From positions 23,077,099-23,141,098 of the forward strand of contig CM033728.1 of assembly GCA_019671005.1 (NCBI GenBank): a stretch of 64,000 nt of DNA, in the 5' to 3' direction. A program made the position numbers and the translations under genes. Below, piece after piece: positions 59,396 to 64,000 of the stretch. The DNA is from Hibiscus mutabilis (taxonomy: Eukaryota > Streptophyta > Magnoliopsida > Malvales > Malvaceae). How positions within the stretch are numbered: the first letter of the stretch is position 1; every line of letters begins with the position of its first letter. Under the pieces are notes generated by a model that was not told where the DNA came from, searched no databases, and saw only the letters and a program-made list of their open reading frames with translations.

Positions 59396-59777
59396 ATTAA
59401 GGTCATTTGGTACTAAGTTAGTAGCTTAAAAGCTAACTTGGTGAAAAAAGGAATTTCTAAGGTTTAAAGGTATCATGAGATAGAGGATAAGTAGATTACG
59501 ATACATGCAAATTTTGGTTGAAGTCCGATAAAATTGGAATGTAAATTGAAGGTTAAAGTTTAGTGACCAAAATGACAATTTTCAAAAGTTAGTTGCTAAA
59601 TCATAAAGAAAGGAAAAGTTTAAATCTATAATAAAGGATTTGCTCAATAACTAATTTTATCCTGTAGATGGATAAATTTGTTCAGTGCGTAAAATCCGGT
59701 ATAGGTCCCAAGAATTAAAAATGTAGTATAAGGTATTGAATTTTGATCAAACCCTATTATTAAGTGTGCTCAAACTT
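59396..59777 (+). repeat. Element 10 3' LTR, left remnant
   Basis: Matches 54355-54740 closely (acaatattaaggtcattt to gtgtgctcaaact). The first ~20 bases of the LTR differ or are deleted. It breaks off at 59777. Confidence 0.85.
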
Positions 59778-61383
59778 GAACACTTGTTGAATCTGTGTAT
59801 CCGATGAACTCTTTTGTTATTACACTTGTTTAATGATCACTTGTAAGCCAATATAATTGTTAATGTATCATTGGAAGGTTTATGTTGTATAATGTGATTT
59901 ATACATGTTTACTCTTTAAGCTTCGGATACGGTTGTTATGCATGGAAAGGCTTAAATTGAGGTTAGCAATGGGTTTTGCTGTTGGTTAATGATACATGTT
60001 GCATATGGATTAATATGCTAGTTTTGAAAGTGTTAAAGTGCATGGGGTTTAAGGCATGATATTGTATATGTTGGAAAAATATGTTTTGAATTGGGAATTT
60101 CAATGTGATATTGGAAAATGGTTCTAAATGCATTGATGGTGTGTTGTATTTGAGCACTCCTCACTAAGCCTAGTGTGCTTACGCTCTTTTTTCCATCAAT
60201 GCAGAGAATTGAGAACTTGAAAGGCAGCAAGAAGCAAGGGGATCCTAACGAGACTTGGTTATCAAAATATGTTTTGGATTAGACTATAAGGATAAAGGAA
60301 ATGGGGTACATGTTTTGGTTTGGGGAGATATTTTGTTGAACTCCCTGTTTGAGATTGATCGTTTAGTTGTTCTTGAGTTGTAAATTGCCCCTAAAGTCTG
60401 TTTTTGGTGATGGTTTACATTTTGATATGTTGCTTGGATGAAAAGCTAGGATACATGCCTATAGATTTATTCTTAATGCAAGATGCCATGACATTATGTT
60501 AAATTGTGATGCTAAGTCGTGTATGGTATGCCAACCATGTTAGTAGTGTGTTCCAAGAATGTTGGGGTTGTTTAATTATGTTAATTGCATGCTAAACCAG
60601 TTGAAAGTGTCATTACAGGTCCAGGCGTACTGATATGCGGGGGAGTGTTTTGGTATGGCCATGCATTTCTAGGCACAGGGTTTCGATACGGATGTTAGGT
60701 GTTCCTATATGTCTAGGCCATTTTGGCCTAGCATACCAGTATAGGAGAGGGTGTTCTGGTATGAGTTTCAGCTACTGGAATCCACTTTTTAAACTAATTC
60801 CCGTGTATCGAAACACCACTAGCCGTATCGGTATGGTCCTTAATACATTTCAAATGTTCGTTAATACCGTTGGGCGTAAGGGTATAGGGCGGTGTGTACC
60901 AAAACACTATGTTGCAAACTGTACCGAAACGGGTGAGACCGTATCGGTATGGGTGGCAGGTAATTCTGTTAATGTAATGTTCATGTAGTTCTGATTTTCT
61001 TGCATTTTTGTCCCTGAATCTTTTTTTATGGAATTAAATCCGTTAGAGTGATCGTTTTGAGCTAATTCTTGACGTGTAAGCATGAAACCTGTTTAATTAA
61101 GGAAAGGTAAGATAAAATTTGGTGTAGTCCCTGTATTTTTACCGAAATTGCAATTTGGTCCCTAAATTGCGATTAAGCCAATTGGATGTCGATTCGATGC
61201 CCGATTGAGTTGAGTTTTCACCTGCTATCAGCATGAACATGTAGGGTGTTAATTAAGCATTTAGACAACATAAAAGGAAAAAAATGGTCACGTTTTAGGG
61301 TTTCTTCTCACGGTTTACCTCGATAAACCTAATGTGACTCGCTTGGGTCAGTCTGGCGGTTAGGCCGGGTCAAAGGGGTTATA
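59778..61383 (+). repeat. Element 6 LTR, right segment
   Basis: Begins tgaacacttgttgaatctg, equivalent to minus-strand position about 22042 of the Element 3 LTR, and ends ggggttata just before a primer site. Together with 36361-38134 it makes about 3.4 kb, close to the 3.5 kb Element 3 LTR; about 145 bp between the segments is missing. It contains the CTCACTAAG box (60160-60168), a pyrimidine tract and CAG (60202-60204), and a box cluster at 60615-60955. Confidence 0.82.
60615..60955. repeat. Cluster of GTAyCGrTAC-type palindromic boxes, Element 6 LTR
   Basis: Equivalent to the Element 3 clusters but more decayed: cgtactgatatgcg, tttcgatacgg, cgtatcgaaacacc, cgtatcggtatgg, tgtaccgaaacgg and cgtatcggtatgg. 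Confidence 0.75.
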
Positions 61384-61388
61384 TTTGG

Positions 61389-61400
61389 TGGTATTAGAGC
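61389..61400 (+). other. Element 6 primer-binding site (tRNA-iMet type)
   Basis: tggtattagagc differs from the initiator tRNA-Met complement at one base (C to T). It marks the LTR at 59778-61383 as a 5' LTR for the interior that follows. Confidence 0.85.
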
Positions 61401-61710
61401 CAGGTTTGCGAAAGATTGGGATATTGTAATTAATCGTTTGATGTTTCTTGCCATGCACGGTGCTTGTTTGTTATGTTAGGAGATAATTAGAAGTTTGATA
61501 TAATGCTTGTGATATTGCTATGAGCTATAATTTGACATTGATATGCACGGTGATTGGAATATGCACACTGATTGTTTATGTTGTGTCGGGCAAAAGAAAA
61601 TTGGGAACCCATTACCTTATTATTGTAGTCTGGAAATTTTTGATTTTTGAAATAGAAGTCTTGGATCCTTGCTTAAAGCTGGCCTAATTGTTTTGATTGA
61701 CTTGAATATC
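61401..61710 (+). other. Element 6 leader between primer site and gag
   Basis: 310 bp untranslated leader. I see no conserved motif apart from two copies of a tgcacggtg(c/a)ttg phrase (about 61456 and 61547). Confidence 0.5.
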
Positions 61711-62916
61711 ATGCCTTAGATACATTTTAGCACGATAGGACCACGGAAAGAGCTGCGATCATGTATGATTGTTGCTGCCACTGAGCAGGATGCTGAGAGG
61801 GATGTTGTACCTCCTGGAGGGCTGCCACCACCCCTACCTAATCCACCTAAGGTAGTGGAGCAAGTACCATCTGCACCGACTGGGCTAGGGATGGGTGATA
61901 TGGCACCGTTGATACAGGCCATGACCAGTGCTTTTCAGGCAGTAGTTGCGGGTGCTCGTGTGCCAGCACCATTGGTTCATGGGTAGGGTTTGTCGCTTGA
62001 ACGTCTTTGCAGTTTGGGCAGAGTTGAGTTCTGAGGTTTATCGTATGAGGCTTCTGAGGGCTGGTTGGCCAGTATTGAGAGGATACTAGGCCAGATGGGG
62101 TGTACCGATGCTCGTAAGCTGGGTTGTGCTATTTCCCTACTATAGGGTGATGCCTGTACATGGTGGACTACCACGATATCCAGTATGGCGACCGATGATG
62201 TGAACTAGGAGTTCTTCTATGAGGCTTTTCAGAGGAACTTTTTAGGAGTTCGATATTAGGACGATAGGAAGCACGAGTTTATGGCTCTAGTGTAGGGCAA
62301 TATGTCTGTTACGAAGTACGAGTTACAGTTTGAGAGGTTGAGTCAGTACGCACCTGAGTTGGTTCTTGATAAGCATAAGCGATGTGATCGATTCTGCTAC
62401 GGGCTTGTGCAAGAGGTTAAGACATACATGCTTGCTACTGATTATACCGATTTTGATGTGCTGGTTTTGCAAGCTAAGAATGTAGAGCAAAATCTGGGTA
62501 TGGCTTCTGGATTGCGAGGTTTTAGTTCAAGAAAGAGTGTTGCTGATGCTGGTTCCAGCGGTGGTCAGGCTAAGAGACACCATGATATGAGGTTTCGCTC
62601 GGAGCCAAGGCATGGCGAAGGTGCTATGGGATATGGAGTCCAGAGGTAGGGTGCCCAGGCTAGAGCTCCATTTAACACTTGTTGGGTTTGTAGATCCTGA
62701 TATCATTTGAGGCGTGATTGCCCGCGTCTGGCCATGGAGGGTCAGGCACCTACGCTTGTTGTGGCTAATGCTTGTTGGACTTGTGGGTCTGGTGACCATC
62801 AGAGGCGTGATTATCCATTGTTGACCCGAGGTGGGTAGGGTGTTGCACCTTTTGTTACTCCGCATCGGGGTCATGGTCGTGGCCACAGACCGTTTTAGCG
62901 TCGAGATGATGGGTAG
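61711..62916 (+). pseudogene. gag: Element 6 gag (broken by TAG/TGA only)
   Basis: The gag frame starts at ATG 61711, with TAG as third codon, and continues in one frame through 62916. A proline-rich N-terminus (61800-61860) is followed by the capsid core (SYEASEGWLASIERILGQMG-like at about 62042-62100, then YELQFERLSQYAPELV at about 62314). Two zinc knuckles: CWVCRS-stop-YHLRRDC (62680-62724), interrupted by TGA, and CWTCGSGDHQRRDY (62773-62814), where the last Cys is Tyr. In-frame stops are TAG at 61717, 61984, 62143, 62206, 62257, 62293, 62647, 62836, 62896 and 62914, and TGA at 62032 and 62698. There is no TAA and no frameshift. Confidence 0.9.
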
Positions 62917-63540
62917 ATGAATGTGGCTCATAGTGTTGCTATCCAGCCTAAAATAGGTGGATCGGCTATGGTGTATGCGAACTGTGAGGGTTGCAATGAC
63001 ACCGATATGATTGCAGGTACTTTTACCTTACAGTCTTTGTCATTGTATTTGTTGGTTGATTCTGGTTCTACTCATTCATACATCTTGAGTGAGTATGCTA
63101 AGTTGCTTGGTATACCTGTTGAAATTCTTAATGTGGGTGTTAGAGTGACTAGTTCTCTTGGGAAGACAGTTGTAGTTAGGAGGTTGTATCGTAGATGTCC
63201 GCTGATGCTTTAGGGACATGTGTTTGCCATGAACTTGATGGAGTTACCATTCCATAGTTTTGATGTGATTTTGGGTATGGATTGGTTAACTGAACATCGT
63301 GCTGTGGTGGATTTTGAGACCAAACGGATATCCTTGAGGTTGTCAGATGATTATGAGGTGGTGGTTGTTGGTGAGAATGCCAAGCTTTTGTCTAATGTTG
63401 TTTCAGCTTTGGAAGCAAGTCGAATGTTAAATTCGGGATGTCAAACTTACTTGGCCTATGTTATGAATTCTGGATCAAAGGAGTTAAGGGTGCAAGATGT
63501 TCGCACCGTATATGAGTTTTTGAGTATTTTTTTGAAATAG
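62917..63540 (+). pseudogene. Element 6 aspartic protease
   Basis: Continues the gag frame. The active site LVDSGSTHSYI is at about 63052-63085, with Asp-Ser-Gly intact. The second conserved block, FDVILGMDWL, is at about 63250-63280, also intact. In-frame TAG codons at 63211 and 63538 are the only breaks. It is better preserved than the protease of Element 9. Confidence 0.9.
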
Positions 63541-64000
63541 TTGATGGGGTTGCCACCAGACCGTGAGGTGGAGTTTGGCATTGATGTCTTTGCACGTATA
63601 GTACCAGTATTAATTGCTCCATATCGCATGGCCCCGAAGGAGTTAAAGGAATTAAAGATGCAGCTGTAGGAGTTGCTGGATCGAGGCTTCATTAGATCTA
63701 GTATTTCACCGTGCAGCGTACCGGTGTTGTTTGTAAAGAAGAAGGATGGTACATTACGAATGTGTATAGACTATAGACAATTGAATAATTTGACAATAGA
63801 GAACAAGTATCCCTTACCGTAGATAGATGATTTGTTTGATCAGTTTAGGGGTGCCTCAGTGTTTTCCAAGATAGATTTAAGGTCGGGGTATTACCAGTTG
63901 AAGGTAAAGGAGGTAGATGTGCCCAAGACAGCCTTTCATACGAGGTACGAGCATTACGAGTTTTTGTTGATACCTTTTGGTTTGACCAATGCACTAGCTA
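63541..64000 (+). pseudogene. Element 6 reverse transcriptase N-terminal part (continues beyond window)
   Basis: Same frame as gag and protease. The lead FGIDVFARIVPVLIAPYRMAP is followed by a TAG at 63667, DRGFIRSSISPCSVPVLFVKKKDGT, IDYRQLNNLTIENKYPLP, a TAG at 63820, then DLFDQFRGASVFSKIDLRSGYYQLKV and PFGLTNALA at the window edge. The palm Asp of FSKIDLRSGY is present. The catalytic YxDD box lies beyond 64000. Confidence 0.92.

Larger units (their letters stand above)
54336..59777 (+). mobile_element. Element 10: long-LTR, short-interior Ty3/gypsy derivative
   Basis: 5' LTR 54336-58221 (3.9 kb), interior 58222-59395 (about 1.2 kb), 3' LTR from 59396 truncated at 59777. The starts tgtaacaacccaaatttc and cgttaaacaatattaagg are followed by identical caatattaaggtcatttgg-type sequence. 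The interior has a primer site, a short gag start and the polypurine tract, but no protease, RT or integrase motif. It is non-autonomous. Only about 380 bp of the 3' LTR is left before the sequence jumps into the Element 6 LTR. Confidence 0.85.

Overview
The window is AT-rich plant nuclear DNA made almost entirely of decayed, nested Ty3/gypsy LTR retrotransposons. I found no host gene, tRNA, rRNA or CRISPR array. An angiosperm (probably eudicot) is inferred from the element lineages: one Athila/Tat-type element primed by tRNA-Asp, and several Tekay/Del-like chromovirus families primed by initiator tRNA-Met. No host gene allows a closer identification.

Left half (1-35537). Element 1 has a giant LTR of about 5.5 kb but only about 355 bp of internal DNA (2730-3084). 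Its 5' LTR enters from outside the window (1-2729). Its 3' LTR starts at 3085 and ends at 32009, split by two insertions. Element 2 (6521-18413, + strand) is a complete but dead Athila-type element with TSD ATAAT: gag, protease, RT/RNase H, integrase, an env-position ORF and two polypurine tracts. Element 3 (20361-31905, - strand) has 3.5 kb LTRs, TSD TAAGT and a ruined interior. Element 1 sits in Element 4 (minus-strand LTR, 32010-34844). Element 4 sits in Element 5 (minus-strand LTR fragment of the Element 3 family, 34845-35537). Element 5 sits in the integrase of Element 6.

Right half (35538-64000). Element 6 is an Element 3-family retrotransposon. Its integrase end and PPT (35540-36360) run into an LTR (36361-38134) that resumes at 59778-61383 and is followed by a PBS and a second gag-protease-RT (61711-64000). 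This is best read as a tandem internal-LTR-internal arrangement. The LTR is split by Element 7 (minus, 38135-42996), which is split by Element 8 (LTRs at 42997 and 53216). Element 8 contains Element 9 (45084-52591) in its interior and Element 10 (54336-59777) in its 3' LTR. One deletion with its junction at 59777/59778 explains why Elements 7, 8 and 10 all lack their right ends.

Most notable points: clusters of GTAyCGrTAC palindromes (GTAC cores) in the LTRs of three families; very strong TGCCA/TGGCA enrichment in Element 2; a 2.3 kb gag-pol frame in Element 6 broken by 14 TAG and 2 TGA codons with no TAA and no frameshift; an LTR-age inversion between Element 1 and the elements nested in it; splice-like boxes inside several long LTRs; and two long-LTR elements with almost no interior. 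All counts and divergences were made by eye.
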